Shown here in pieces: positions 1-7,605 of a DNA stretch of 20,759 bases. Source of the stretch: Rhodospirillaceae bacterium (lineage in GTDB: Bacteria > Pseudomonadota > Alphaproteobacteria > JAEUKQ01); NCBI GenBank assembly GCA_016722635.1, contig JADKIX010000012.1, forward strand, positions 1 to 20,759, read 5' to 3'. Each line of letters begins with the position of its first letter. Within the stretch, counting starts at the first letter, position 1. Below the pieces are notes generated by a model that was not told where the DNA came from, did no database searches, and saw only the letters and a list, made by a program, of their open reading frames with translations. The position numbers and the translations under genes were made by a program.

Positions 1-560
1 GGCAAACCCATATATTGAATTGGCTTGTTAGCACACGCACGGCGTAAATTCTTCGATTTGCACAAGGCAAATGACAGTCCGATGGCTTTTGCAGCGTTAC
101 AACGCATTGGAAACCTGTTATGCAATTGAAGCAGAAGGTAAAGACCTGACTATCGAAGACCGTCAACAACTACGAGAAGAAAAAAAGCCTGCCCGAGTTG
201 AAAGCATTACATGGCTGGCTGGTGCAAAACCCGCGCTCAAACAGCTAATGGCGGTGGCTCCGCCAAAGCCTTGGATTACACACTGAAACGTTGGGCCAGC
301 TTGATTCGCTATCCGCAGATTTTCCACCTGCCAATTGACAACAATCCCGCAGAAAACGTCATTCGACCCATCGCGATTGGTAAAAAGAACTGGTTGTTCA
401 TCGGCTCTGAACGTGCCGGTCAACGTGCAGCAACCATTCAAACTTTATTCGGCACGGCCCAACTCAACGGCCTGAACCCTTCTGCCTGGCTTAAAGATAC
501 GCTCATCAAACTACCCACTTGGCCTAATAGTCGAATTGACGTACCGTTGCCGTTGTCACC
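1..560 (+). pseudogene. IS66-family transposase (TnpC), C-terminal remnant
   Basis: This is the 3' half of an IS66-type DDE transposase, cut off at the left edge of the window. The first readable stretch (from about 28) gives AHARRKFFDLHKA, the typical IS66 zone before the catalytic Glu. Around 115-120 the reading moves one frame to LYAIEAEGKDL, and near 250 it moves again to LDYTLKRWASL. The third segment carries the IS66 signature NNPAENVIRPIAIGKKNW followed by GSERAGQRAA and ends near LPTWPNSRID. The N-terminal zinc-finger part lies outside the window. Two frameshifts mean it cannot encode an active transposase as written. The frame stays open to 759, but beyond about 560 the sequence no longer looks like IS66 and passes into an IS3-type element. 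Family assignment is firm; the right boundary is approximate. Confidence 0.85.
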
Positions 561-605
561 TGAGTTTATTGGAAACGCTAAAGCAGATGAATTGATAGAG
601 ATAGA

Positions 606-1130
606 TGGTGGCGTTGGACGCTTACTCCGTACTCTGCTCAAGGGCGTTGTTATCAACCGATCCAACCCAGTGTGTGACGGCAGATATCACGTATGTACCG
701 ATGAAAGTGTTTTGGTTATCTCGTTGCCATCATGGATTGGCACTAAGGCAAAGTGCTGAGCTGGCGTTTATCCAACACACTGGATGCCGATTTTTGTATC
801 CAAGCTCTGGAAGCTGCCATATCCAGGACTACGGTGCTGCCCGGAGATATTCAACACCGATCAAGGCGCTCAATTTACCGCAGAAGCATGATTTGCATCT
901 CGAAAAACTACGGCATTCAGATCAGCATGGATGGCAAAGGCCGCTATCATGATAATATTTTTATCGAACGGCTATGGCGTACAGTTGCTATGAGCTCTTA
1001 TACACCAGAGCATTCAGTAACTTGAAGGAGCGGGCAAAACCCTGACTCAGTGGTTTGATTGGTATAATCAGGAGCGTTTTCACCTGTAAATCTTGATAAA
1101 CCAAACACCGAATGAAGTTTATTGGCTTTA
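606..1130 (+). pseudogene. IS3-family transposase (OrfB, rve integrase core), multiply frameshifted remnant
   Basis: All three forward frames contain consecutive pieces of an IS3-family OrfB integrase domain. In order they are LLKGVVINRSNPV, TADITYVPMK (first catalytic Asp), VLSWRLSNTLDADFC, PEIFNTDQGAQFTAEA (second catalytic Asp), ISMDGKGR and DNIFIERLWRT (catalytic Glu), then traces of the QWFDWYNQERFH segment near 1045-1085. At least five frame changes separate them, so the copy is dead. Only the catalytic core and C-terminus are present; OrfA and the N-terminus are absent, and the left side abuts the IS66 remnant. The original 3' end may extend to about 1200, where no clear inverted repeat was found. 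Confidence 0.8.
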
Positions 1131-1988
1131 CACAACAATTCATCAGGCTGCCTGAGCTTGATTAACCCGCCTTGTCAGAGCTTAACTTTGCTTTCAGGTT
1201 GTACAGGTTAATGGCGCCACTTCAGAAGGACATGAGCCAGATATCAAATTTATTGTTTTTCTATATCTAAGAAAGATTGTCCCACCTCTTCTTCATAGTC
1301 GGAAATAATATTCATTAAAATAATATGATTCAAAGTAGGTTTTAACGTCAATAGGGAACTCGTAATTTGACATGTTTAAAGAAAGTTGTGCATGTGTTGG
1401 ACTGGTCATCCCAGAGTTACTCTGTCCTACAAGTAGGATATCCTCTTTAGCTTCACACATAAACCTAATCTATTTCTTGTACTCCTTTAGGAGCCAGAGG
1501 GTATGTTTGACTTGCCCATCTATAGTTAAGGACGCATATGATCAAGTCCAAATATCTTTTCAATGGCTACAAAATTAGGTTGTGGATGATGAGGAAAGAT
1601 GGTGGACGCCCAACCATAGTGTTCAGCGAATCCTTTCCCATATTTCTCGATTAAAGAATCATATTCGCTCTTACATTCATTACCCCTTCTTAGAAAATCA
1701 ACAACTTGCAAACGAATTGCATATTTATTGGAGCTCTCGCATCCCATTATATGAATCGACGATATCATGAAAATAAAACCTTTCAGCACATTCCCGACCG
1801 TATTTTTGCTATAAATCGAGCTGCACATTTACCTCGTGCAAAGCTCGCCAACGAGCATGTGCTGCATCAGCAAAACCCGACTTGAGCAGGCATAAAATCC
1901 CTGGAGATATATGACACGCTCTCGCATGACAGTCTTACAATAAGATCGAAAACTAAATCATCATTTTTTTACCGCTTCATGCCTATAT

Positions 1989-2968
1989 GAGTTCATCAAG
2001 TCACCTGGGTAGTGCAAAACTGACGCGTTCGAACTTGTCTCGCATTAACGAAGACAAACCCTATGCTTTGTATGAAGCGCTGGCTGGGAAATTGCTGAAT
2101 CGTTGCCAAGGGATGGCGCCCGGTCACAAATTTCGTTTTAAGAATCCGCTTTATTCCCTGGATGCATCTACCATAGACCTTTTTGCTCATCCGTCTTTCC
2201 ATGGGCAAGCTTTCGTTCAGATCAAAGCGTGCCATCAAGCTTCAGCGTCGGATTGAATCACGATGGCTATCTTCTCGAGTTTGTCACCATCACAGAAGGT
2301 AAGACCAGTGATGTTGAAATGGGCCGAGCACTGGTGCCTCCACTGTGGCAGCATTGTAGTCGTCGATAGGTTACAACGATTATGATTGGTATAACCAACT
2401 GACAGAGAAAGGCATATTCTTTGTTACACGCCTCAAAGCCAATGCGAAGTACAGAGTGATCAATCGCCAACCGGTTTTGAAGAACAAAGGCCTGACCAGC
2501 AATCAAACTATCAGGCTTAAGCAAGTATCCAGGCAGCAAAGAAATGTCCCAGTCGATTTCGCTGTCGGTTATCGGGATATCGATACCGGTAAACATTACA
2601 TTTTTCTGACCAACAATTTTAAACTCGCCGCCAGAACCATTGCTGATATCTATAAGGCACGCTGGCAAGTGGAATTGTTCTTCAAATGGATCAAACAAAA
2701 TCTGAAGATTAAGTCTTTTATTGGAACGAGCAAAAATGCTGTGATGACACAGATCTGGATTGCTATGTGTGTGTACCTGCTTATGGCTTTCATAAAATTT
2801 CAGTCAAGGATGAACAAAACCATGCAGCAGATCTTACGGTTACTGCAGCTCAATTTATTTGAAAAACGACTTGATGGCTTATTACGAGCAGATCCGCATA
2901 ACCTGAATCACCCCTCTCATATTCAGATGTCTCTACTTTGAAAGTTAACGACAGCAGGACAAGGAGTT
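1989..2968. repeat. 5-bp direct repeat GAGTT flanking the IS4-type insertion
   Basis: GAGTT occurs at 1989-1993 and again at 2964-2968, exactly at the two edges of the inserted transposase segment. Collapsing the two copies into one rejoins the minus-strand DUF5677-type gene in frame: EGFNNS from the right side continues directly into YRHEAVKK from the left. This behaves like a target-site duplication or the scar of insertion. A 5-bp repeat is short, IS4-family duplications are usually longer, and the element's left end looks truncated, so coincidence is not excluded. Confidence 0.5.
1994..2963 (+). mobile_element. IS4-family element, 5'-truncated and frameshifted transposase
   Basis: A forward-strand IS4-type DDE transposase lies across the DUF5677-like gene. 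The readable pieces are HLGSAKLTRSNLSRINEDKPY, KFRFKNPLYSLDASTIDL (first catalytic Asp), GLNHDGYLLEFVTITEGKTS, VVVDR/YNDYDWYNQL (second Asp in the broken DRGYND motif), RLKANAKYRVINRQPVLKNK, and ADIYKARWQVELFFKWIKQN. The last fits the IS4 Y-(2)-R-(3)-E-(6)-K signature. The final 161 codons to the stop at 2941 are in one frame. The first 70-90 residues of a normal transposase are missing, and at least three frame changes precede 2456. The termini (CATCAAGTCA at the left, CAGGACAAG at the right) do not form a convincing inverted repeat, so this is a truncated copy or one with its left end lost. Confidence 0.8.
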
Positions 2969-3259
2969 ATTAAACCCTTCTCCGATTTCAGTACATATTA
3001 CGATGTGAGTTTCTAAGGTATCAAATGCTTTTTTCCATCGTTTTATATTTCTTTGCTCAAACTCATTTGTTAATTTCCGTCTTTCATCAAGCATTTCTTG
3101 GCTTGATTCAATTAGAGAATCCTTGGTTAGCTTAATAGCTGTGGCAGTTACATTAGAAATAATATCTTCGAAATCGAGCTTATCTCCTATTTCAGGATTA
3201 GCCTCAATAATCTCAGTTAGAGTTTTAATTAATTTATTATCAAAAGTATCCACTTTGAT

Positions 3260-3276
3260 TTATCAATTATTGATAA
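3260..3276. promoter_or_regulatory. 17-bp palindrome just upstream of the DUF5677-type gene
   Basis: TTATCAA-TTA-TTGATAA is a perfect 7-bp inverted repeat around a 3-bp centre. It ends 6 bp before the GTG start of the minus-strand DUF5677-type gene and sits in the 58-bp gap after hicA. It could be an operator, or a weak hairpin affecting translation. It is AT-rich, so the chance of random occurrence is not negligible. Confidence 0.4.
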
Positions 3277-3311
3277 CGCTCAATATAAATTCGTGTTGTA
3301 GTATGGAAAAG

Positions 3312-3533
3312 TCAGTCGCGCAACGATTTAATGAATTCATCTGGCGATACTCCGGCTTGCTTAAGTACGCCACTCAATGTTCCAACTTTTAGCTCGCGAT
3401 GATTGGGTACGACACAGCCAGAAGAACCCCTTCGAAGAACGATATGGCTGCCTCGTTGACGTACTATGGTAAAACCCAGGCGTTCAAACGCTCTAATCGC
3501 TTCTGCCGCTGAGATAACGGGCAATTTAGGCAT
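3312..3533 (-). CDS. hicA: HicA-family toxin (mRNA interferase)
   Basis: This 73-residue protein has the double-stranded-RNA-binding-like fold pattern of HicA/YcfA toxins, which bind and cleave mRNA. The sequence runs from AIRAFERLGFTIVRQRGSH to VVPNHRELKVGTLSGVLKQAG. The catalytic His is expected in the GSH motif, here His30, and the PNHRELKVGTL segment is a family hallmark. Length is normal for the family. The start lies inside the end of the upstream antitoxin gene with an 8-bp overlap (3526-3533), so translation is likely coupled. Nothing is broken, unlike most neighbouring genes. Confidence 0.9.
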   Translation of the reverse strand: MPKLPVISAAEAIRAFERLGFTIVRQRGSHIVLRRGSSGCVVPNHRELKVGTLSGVLKQAGVSPDEFIKSLRD

Positions 3534-3732
3534 GCTCAGCTACTTGAAAGGTTGTCAGCAGTGAACGAGTAGATATGGTCATTGGAAATTCTTCAAGGTA
3601 GAGTTCCGTTGCTTCAGCCAAATTAGCCAGAGCTTCTTCAACTGTGTCGCCTTGCGTGGTCGTTCCGGTTTCAGGATTGAAGGCAACATAGCCACCTTCT
3701 GGTGCTGGCGTTAGTACGGCTGAAAGCTCCAT
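3526..3732 (-). CDS. hicB: HicB-family antitoxin
   Basis: This 68-residue partial-RNase-H-fold protein neutralises the HicA toxin encoded directly downstream. The core EGGYVAFNPETGTTTQGDTVEEALANL and the following ATELYLEEF are typical of short HicB/UPF0150 proteins. No C-terminal helix-turn-helix or ribbon-helix-helix domain is visible, so it is the short form. AAGGGA about nine bases before the ATG is a plausible ribosome-binding site. A TATAAT box and an inverted repeat lie upstream, consistent with the autoregulation usual for toxin-antitoxin operons. Gene order is antitoxin first, toxin second. Confidence 0.88.
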   Translation of the reverse strand: MELSAVLTPAPEGGYVAFNPETGTTTQGDTVEEALANLAEATELYLEEFPMTISTRSLLTTFQVAEHA

Positions 3733-3761
3733 GATTTTATTCCCTTAAGATTGTTTTAAAG

Positions 3762-3793
3762 ATTATACCTCACAGAATCAAAATCAAATTCTG
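3762..3793 (-). promoter_or_regulatory. hicBA promoter -10 box with an operator-like inverted repeat
   Basis: On the minus strand a perfect TATAAT lies at 3767-3762, 30 bases before the hicB start. Just upstream, CAGAAT (3773-3778) and ATTCTG (3788-3793) form a 6-bp inverted repeat spaced by 9 bp, which would cover the -35 region. No good -35 hexamer is visible. The position suits repression by the HicAB complex; this role is inferred from how such operons usually work. Confidence 0.45.
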
Positions 3794-4272
3794 TTTGGCA
3801 ATAAAGGGAAGTTACGATAAAGGAAAACCGCATTAGGATCGGGCAGCATGCTCCCCTTTCGGTGCATACCTTCGCGCCGGTCGGCGGCGCGACCCTTGAA
3901 CGCTGAAAATTAGTTTAAAAGATATTTTGATTTTGAATTGTGGCGATAATAATAAAAGGAATGTATTTAGCCGATGGGGTAATAGGTGCGGTCTCGAGTC
4001 CCCTGCGATTGTTGGCTTTATTGCCTTTCTACAGTTGCAAAGTGTTACATTAGTCATACGGCTAATTGACAATCATCGCTTTTCAACGACAACAGTAAAA
4101 AGAAGGGGAATTCTATGAAGAAAACAAAAATTGCTGGTACACGTATAGTTTTATAAAATGTTGTTCAACTGAAACATTTTAAGATTTGGGAGTAAGCAAT
4201 AAGCGGCTTGGACATTTCCTATCGACCTATGGTACATTAACACTGTTTAATTATCGCATTTTTTTATGTTAT
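3794..4272. other. Gene-poor spacer between hicBA and the phage remnant
   Basis: No supported gene was found here. It contains one GC-rich hairpin (3872-3892, listed separately). It also has a 13-codon reading frame at 4115-4156 (MKKTKIAGTRIVL) with a strong ribosome-binding sequence, AGAAGGGGA, before its ATG. That frame may be the stump of a lost gene or a chance match; I do not recognise it. The open frames on either strand around 3833-4118 have no protein-like character and were left out. Confidence 0.5.
3872..3892. repeat. GC-rich hairpin, 8-bp perfect stem
   Basis: TCGCGCCG-GTCGG-CGGCGCGA forms a perfect 8-bp stem with a 5-base loop. It is almost purely G+C inside AT-rich surroundings. 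There is no T-run after it on either strand, so it is not a typical intrinsic terminator. It lies about 380 bp beyond the 3' end of the Zot gene, where an inovirus genome would have its intergenic, origin or packaging-signal region; that link is speculative. Confidence 0.4.
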
Positions 4273-5230
4273 TTATTCCTTTAAAGAACCATCCACCATA
4301 ATTACAGCCGCCTGACAGGTATCAGGAACAATATTTAAACGTTGCGCCTGATGCCCATAACAAACGCAATTTGTCTTATTAGCAACGCAAGCCGCAACCT
4401 GTGACCAATCGACCGCATCAGATAGCATTGAGAGCGATTGTTTAGTGCTCGGTAATGCTACGCAGGTTGAGACACATTCATTGGGCTTGCTGGCGGCGTA
4501 TCACCCCCCTGCTTCGCTATTGTTTTTTTTTCAGTTTCAGTCGATGCCATTGGAGACTCAAGCCGCTCGGTTACACGGCCATAAGTGAACATCGCCATAG
4601 CTGGCACTGCAAATAGCAGAAAAATAGCCGCATAGACCATTTTAGGTATCGCCCGCTTTGGTTTTTCCACATGCAGACTTGCTGAGTAATACAGCGGAAT
4701 GCCTTGATAAGCCGGTACGGTTCTTAACTGCATTCTGCTTGTTGGTCTTGAGTTTGGATTGACGCAGTACTCCGGCCATTCATAGCTTTTTGATCCTGAC
4801 CATTCCTGGCTTAAATGGATATGCCGATCGGCATTTTCCAAAACAAACGGATGCACGAACTTCGGTGATTGGGTAATGACCAGGAAATCCAGGCCGTGCT
4901 TTCTGTGCTGGCTTAGGTATTTGATATATTCGGAGGGTCTTTCAGGTCAACCGCCGGCCATGGATAAGCAGCTTCATCCACTACAATAAGACTACCTTCC
5001 AAGATGTTGTTTAGTTTTTGCTTTCCTTCCGGTTCTTCCGGGTCTAGGGGTGTGCGTTCTGCCCAGGTATTTAGCTTCTGAATGGATAGCTTGATGTGCA
5101 TTAGCTTTAAGTCAGGTACACCGCAAACATACACAACACGCCCCGCTTCCACCGCTGGCTTAATATGGCTCCATACCGCGTGATTGGTTTTGCCACAGCC
5201 CGGCGTAGCCGTTAAAACGATAATCGTCAT
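4273..5230 (-). pseudogene. zot: Zot-like inovirus assembly ATPase (pI), frameshifted
   Basis: Zot/pI proteins are inner-membrane ATPases that drive filamentous phage assembly. The N-terminus has a strand followed by a Walker A loop (TATPGCGKT), then VVYVCGVPDL and a Walker B-like SLIVVDEAAYPWP. After VDLKDP one base is missing near 4930 and reading moves to SEYIKYLSQHRKHGLDFLVITQSPKFVHP. A membrane segment follows (PKMVYAAIFLLFAVPAMAMF, about residue 205). A second shift near 4470 leads to the periplasmic tail DWSQVAACVANKTNCVCYGH, then QAQRLNIVPDTC, ending at a TAA (4273-4275). Adding back two bases gives a 319-residue protein. The ATG overlaps the DUF2523 stop by 4 bp. It could be a real pseudogene or an assembly error. 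Confidence 0.8.
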
Positions 5231-5517
5231 TTTGGGATCACTCCGAGTTTAGACATCAACATGAAAGTAGCCCTGAACGTGATGGCACCGGCGATCATGC
5301 CGAGCGCCTGGCCAATGCCAGAGAGTCCGGCGATTTGCAGCGCGAAGGCTGGAATATTGTTGTAATGGCCTTGCGCCAAGGTTAGAAGCTGCTGCAGAAC
5401 AACACCGACCGCACCATAACTGATAAGGCCGACACCTACGCCCATCAAAGCGCGTACAGCAAGGAAACCAACGCCAGCAGAGAGAAATGCACCTAAAGGA
5501 ATTAAGATATTGAACAT
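5227..5517 (-). CDS. DUF2523 family inovirus minor coat / membrane protein (pVI-like)
   Basis: This 96-residue, very hydrophobic protein has membrane segments around residues 5-45 and 63-88, with glycine-rich helices (GAFLSAGVGFLAVRALMGVG; GIGQALGMIAGAITFRAT). Size, hydrophobicity and position between the attachment protein and Zot fit DUF2523, the counterpart of the Ff minor coat protein pVI in many inoviruses. The reading frame is intact. It begins 6 bp after the upstream gene's stop and overlaps the Zot start by 4 bp, so expression would be coupled. Role is inferred from family and position. Confidence 0.75.
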   Translation of the reverse strand: MFNILIPLGAFLSAGVGFLAVRALMGVGVGLISYGAVGVVLQQLLTLAQGHYNNIPAFALQIAGLSGIGQALGMIAGAITFRATFMLMSKLGVIPK

Positions 5518-5523
5518 GGTTTT

Positions 5524-6402
5524 TTAAGTGGCAGAGCCGCCACGAACCCCCGCGATAATGTAGACACTGATAATTGATGCTAATAGAAGCGTGAAAGGGT
5601 TAATCATTTCCGCTGTGTCACAAACTGGCTGTGTTGGAATGGTGAAAGAATGATTGGTTAGTGATACGTCGATATTGGGCGGACAAGTGCCAGAACCCCA
5701 ACTATCTGAACTGAAGGTATTGGGGACACTATAAGTTTGTAATGTTGCTTCGGGTACGGTGTCGAATGATATGGTGAATTGTGACGGCTCTTTTTCTTGT
5801 GGCTGAGAGCTGTAGCTGGTATTGGTGGTGCTGCTTATCTGCGTGTTGTTGGTGTCATATTTAATCGTGGTCTTAGTTTCCTTGATGATGACACGGCCGG
5901 GATTATCAGAGGTTCCAGCGTCTACGGCTTCAATTTCGGTAGTGGTATCTTCGCGCCCTGTGATATTGCCGCTTGAATCCTTGGTAGGTACGGAATCAAG
6001 GCCGAGCTGTTTTTTCTGGTTGGGCGTTAAGGTGGGTATGCCGGTTGGAATATCCGCGCCCTTCTCATTCAGTTCAGGTACAAAGCGCTGATCATTCAGC
6101 AATGATTGCTTGGAATCCCAATCGGAGGCAGTTGGAACACGACTTTCAGCATTACCTTGAAGAGCACATAGAGTGCCATTGAATACATAGTTATCAGGGC
6201 AACCAGCCGAACGGGGAGAATAACCAGAAATATAAGTAGGATTACCATTAGCATCCTTATAATGACAATCATAATAATTATCTTGTCCATTGTAAGGCGC
6301 AGGGTTAGCAGAATATGCGCCGTTATAATGGACTTTCACAGCAGCATTACATGCTATTTCAGGGCTAGGATAATAACCTTCTGTAATTTCTATGCAAATT
6401 CT
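5524..6402 (-). pseudogene. TspB-like inovirus attachment protein, 5'-truncated
   Basis: The first in-frame ATG gives 271 residues, but protein-like sequence continues upstream (IEITEGYYPSPEIACNAAV) to an in-frame TGA at 6403-6405 with no start codon. The N-terminus and signal peptide are therefore missing. The body has a Cys-containing domain (CHYKDANGNPTYISGYSPR, then GCPDNYVFNGTLCALQ), a long Thr/Ser/Asn/Pro-rich linker and a C-terminal domain with CPPNIDVSLTNHSF. It ends in a membrane anchor (FTLLLASIISVYIIAGVRGG). This layout is that of filamentous-phage adsorption proteins (pIII role) and of the TspB family known from Neisseria prophages. As written it could not be exported normally. 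Confidence 0.65.
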
Positions 6403-6510
6403 TCATCTCATGATTTTTTAAATCATTGACCTCAGCTGCTTTTGAAATAAAATTATTGTAACTTTGAAAATTCGGACCTATGAGAGTAGAGTAAATACTT
6501 TCTTTTCCAT
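6365..6510 (-). pseudogene. Possible small second gene of a two-gene cassette, frameshifted
   Basis: An ATG at 6510 is preceded by an excellent ribosome-binding sequence (GAGGAGG, 5-base spacing), 14 bp after the stop of the 85-residue gene. In that frame only MEKKVFTLLS is read before a stop. One frame over, a 48-codon stretch is open (YGKESIYSTLIGPNFQSYNN, then KAAEVNDLKNHEMKNLHRN) and ends at 6365. A single-base indel near the start would join them into a protein of about 48 residues. Its end overlaps the broken start of the TspB-like gene in another frame, so the junction may be a recombination scar. I do not recognise the product. Confidence 0.3.
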
Positions 6511-6524
6511 ACTTACCTCCTCAA

Positions 6525-6782
6525 TTACATTTTTTTCAAACCAGGAAATAGCTTTTCATGTATTTCTTGCAAGAGGTAGATTTCTTTTATAACCTCGATA
6601 GGAAACCCTTGTCTGCTGCGATCTTTATCAACAACAAGTAGCTTATTGATGTATAGATAAATTTCTTTATAGCCCCAATGCAATTTAATCATTTCGGAGA
6701 TCTTGGGATAATTAATATCAAGCAGTGATTCCTCATCACCCAATAGTGCTTTAAATTCCTTAATTGAATTTTTTAGTGACAT
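6525..6782 (-). CDS. Conserved-looking small protein of unknown function
   Basis: This 85-residue, soluble, mixed-charge protein starts with ATG and has no signal peptide or membrane segment. The central part reads KISEMIKLHWGYKEIYLYIN, then a basic/acidic turn (DKDRSRQGFPIEVIKEIYLL) and a C-terminal HEKLFPGL. The 'W-G ... R-x-x-R-Q-G-F-P-x-E-V' arrangement resembles small uncharacterised proteobacterial proteins I have seen, but I can give no function. It is followed after 14 bp by a strong ribosome-binding site and a second small reading frame, suggesting a two-gene unit. It does not look like a phage structural gene. Confidence 0.55.
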   Translation of the reverse strand: MSLKNSIKEFKALLGDEESLLDINYPKISEMIKLHWGYKEIYLYINKLLVVDKDRSRQGFPIEVIKEIYLLQEIHEKLFPGLKKM

Positions 6783-7100
6783 ATCGTATAACCCTTTTGG
6801 CTTTAAGCAGAGAAATTGATCTATCGTTTATCATCGTAGAAAATAATTTCGTAATCTGAAATTCTTATGTTTCATATTACGGATGTTTTTTTAAAAGATT
6901 CAATATATCTGAGTCAACAATAATGATATAAATCATGATTATAAAAATAGATGGATGTATTAATTGCACACATAACCGAATTCTATTTTAACGATCTTCG
7001 TGATAATCTCTATCGTCTATCGTGAAAAATATATAGTAATCAAATTCAAATCCATGGCAGTTTCCTAAGAAACAATCTCTATCATTTTTAGAAAATTCAT
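6783..7100. other. AT-rich divergent intergenic region
   Basis: About 318 bp separate the minus-strand small gene from the plus-strand phosphatase/formaldehyde genes. It is very AT-rich and contains no protein-like frame. An imperfect palindrome lies near 6921-6943 (ATAATGAT...ATCATGATTAT). The short motif CTATCGT recurs near 6820 and twice near 7011-7022. The promoters of both flanking units must lie here, but no hexamer pair with good spacing convinced me. Confidence 0.45.
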
Positions 7101-7605
7101 ATGAAATCTGAAGCACTTAAAAAAACCAAAGTTTTATTTGTCTGCATGGGCAATATCTGCCGATCACCCACAGCCGATGCTGTATTCAGACATTTTGTGA
7201 AAGAATCGGGGTTGATCATATGATTGAAGTTGATTCTGCGGGCACTCATGCTTATCACATTGGCAATCCCCGGATCAACGCGCCCAGCACACTGCTTTGA
7301 AACGTGGTTATCAAATGCACGATTTGCGTGCACGTGCCGTTCAAGCCAGCGATTTTGAAGAGTTCGACTATATTCTTGCGATGGACAAAGAGAATCTTAG
7401 TTTATTGCAACAAAAGAGCCCTCAACAGCACCTGAGCAAGATTCAGTTATTCATGCAATATAGCAAAAGCGCCAATTCCAATGCAGAGGTGCCCGACCCC
7501 TATTTTGGTGGACACGAAGGTTTCGAACTGGTATTGAATATGGTTGAAGAAGCCAGTCATGGGCTCCTTGCGCATCTATGCAACAATAAAAAGGAAATGT
7601 TCTAA
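7101..7605 (+). pseudogene. Low-molecular-weight protein tyrosine phosphatase, two frameshifts
   Basis: The N-terminus has the P-loop VCMGNICRSPTA, the C-x5-R active site of low-molecular-weight phosphotyrosine phosphatases. The C-terminal half has the general-acid motif VPDPYFGG followed by FELVLNMVEEA. Between them one base is lost near 7208-7214 (after VKESG; reading resumes as DHMIEVDSAGTHAYH) and one near 7270 (after HIGNP; resumes as PDQRAQHTALKRGY). Adding back two bases gives a normal 168-residue protein. The stop TAA overlaps the ATG of the next gene by one base, so it is the first gene of a coupled unit with adhC and fghA. It could be genuinely broken or an indel artefact. Confidence 0.8.

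Larger units (their letters stand above)
1250..3253 (-). pseudogene. DUF5677-type protein gene, interrupted by an IS4-family element and frameshifted
   Basis: Read on the minus strand, the N-terminal part (3253-2964) starts with GTG. It gives MDTFDNKLIKTLTEII, then NIKRWKKAFDTLETHIVI and ends EGFNNS. The gene resumes at 1993 beyond an inserted transposase fragment with YRHEAVKK, NDDLVFDLIVRL, HARACHISPGIL, LLKSGFADAAHARWRALHEV, ERFYFHDIVDSYNGMREL, LIEKYGKGFAEHYGWA, FGLDHMRP, DILLVGQSNSGMTSPTHAQL and TSSLLTLKPTLNHI, ending at a TAA (1250-1252). This order matches my recollection of DUF5677 proteins (about 300-350 residues, function unknown). Removing the insert leaves about 1 kb, the right size. 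Several extra one-base frame changes exist in the C-terminal part. No ribosome-binding site stands out before the GTG. It lies 58 bp downstream of hicA on the same strand. Family recall cannot be verified here. Confidence 0.75.
4273..6402 (-). mobile_element. Inovirus (filamentous phage) morphogenesis remnant
   Basis: Three adjacent minus-strand genes have the order and type of the inovirus structural/assembly block: an adsorption protein with a C-terminal anchor (TspB-like), a two-helix DUF2523 minor coat protein and a Zot/pI assembly ATPase. Gaps and overlaps are only a few bases, as in a phage operon. The replication initiator, ssDNA-binding protein, major coat protein and phage repressor are not present in the window. 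The first gene lacks its start and the last has two frameshifts. The exact edges and attachment sites were not found. Confidence 0.75.

Noticed and set aside
163..441. 92-codon minus-strand open frame
   Set aside because: It lies opposite the IS66 coding sequence and has no protein-like features of its own.
605..952. Two overlapping plus-strand open frames treated as separate proteins
   Set aside because: Both contain consecutive pieces of the same frameshifted IS3 transposase.
1372..1770. Plus-strand open frames of 62-68 codons
   Set aside because: They are shadows of the minus-strand DUF5677-type pseudogene, whose residues match family motifs in the correct order.
1829..1985. N-terminus of the IS4 transposase
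   Set aside because: First suspected because it precedes the IS4 reading frame, but the minus strand reads LLKSGFADAAHARWRALHEV, which belongs to the interrupted DUF5677-type gene.
3833..4118. Open frames on both strands in the spacer near the hairpin
   Set aside because: No ribosome-binding site, no recognisable motif, and they span the GC-rich hairpin.
6900..6960. dif-like phage attachment site
   Set aside because: The AT-rich palindromic sequence lacks recognisable XerC/XerD arms, and no matching copy was found on the other side of the phage remnant.
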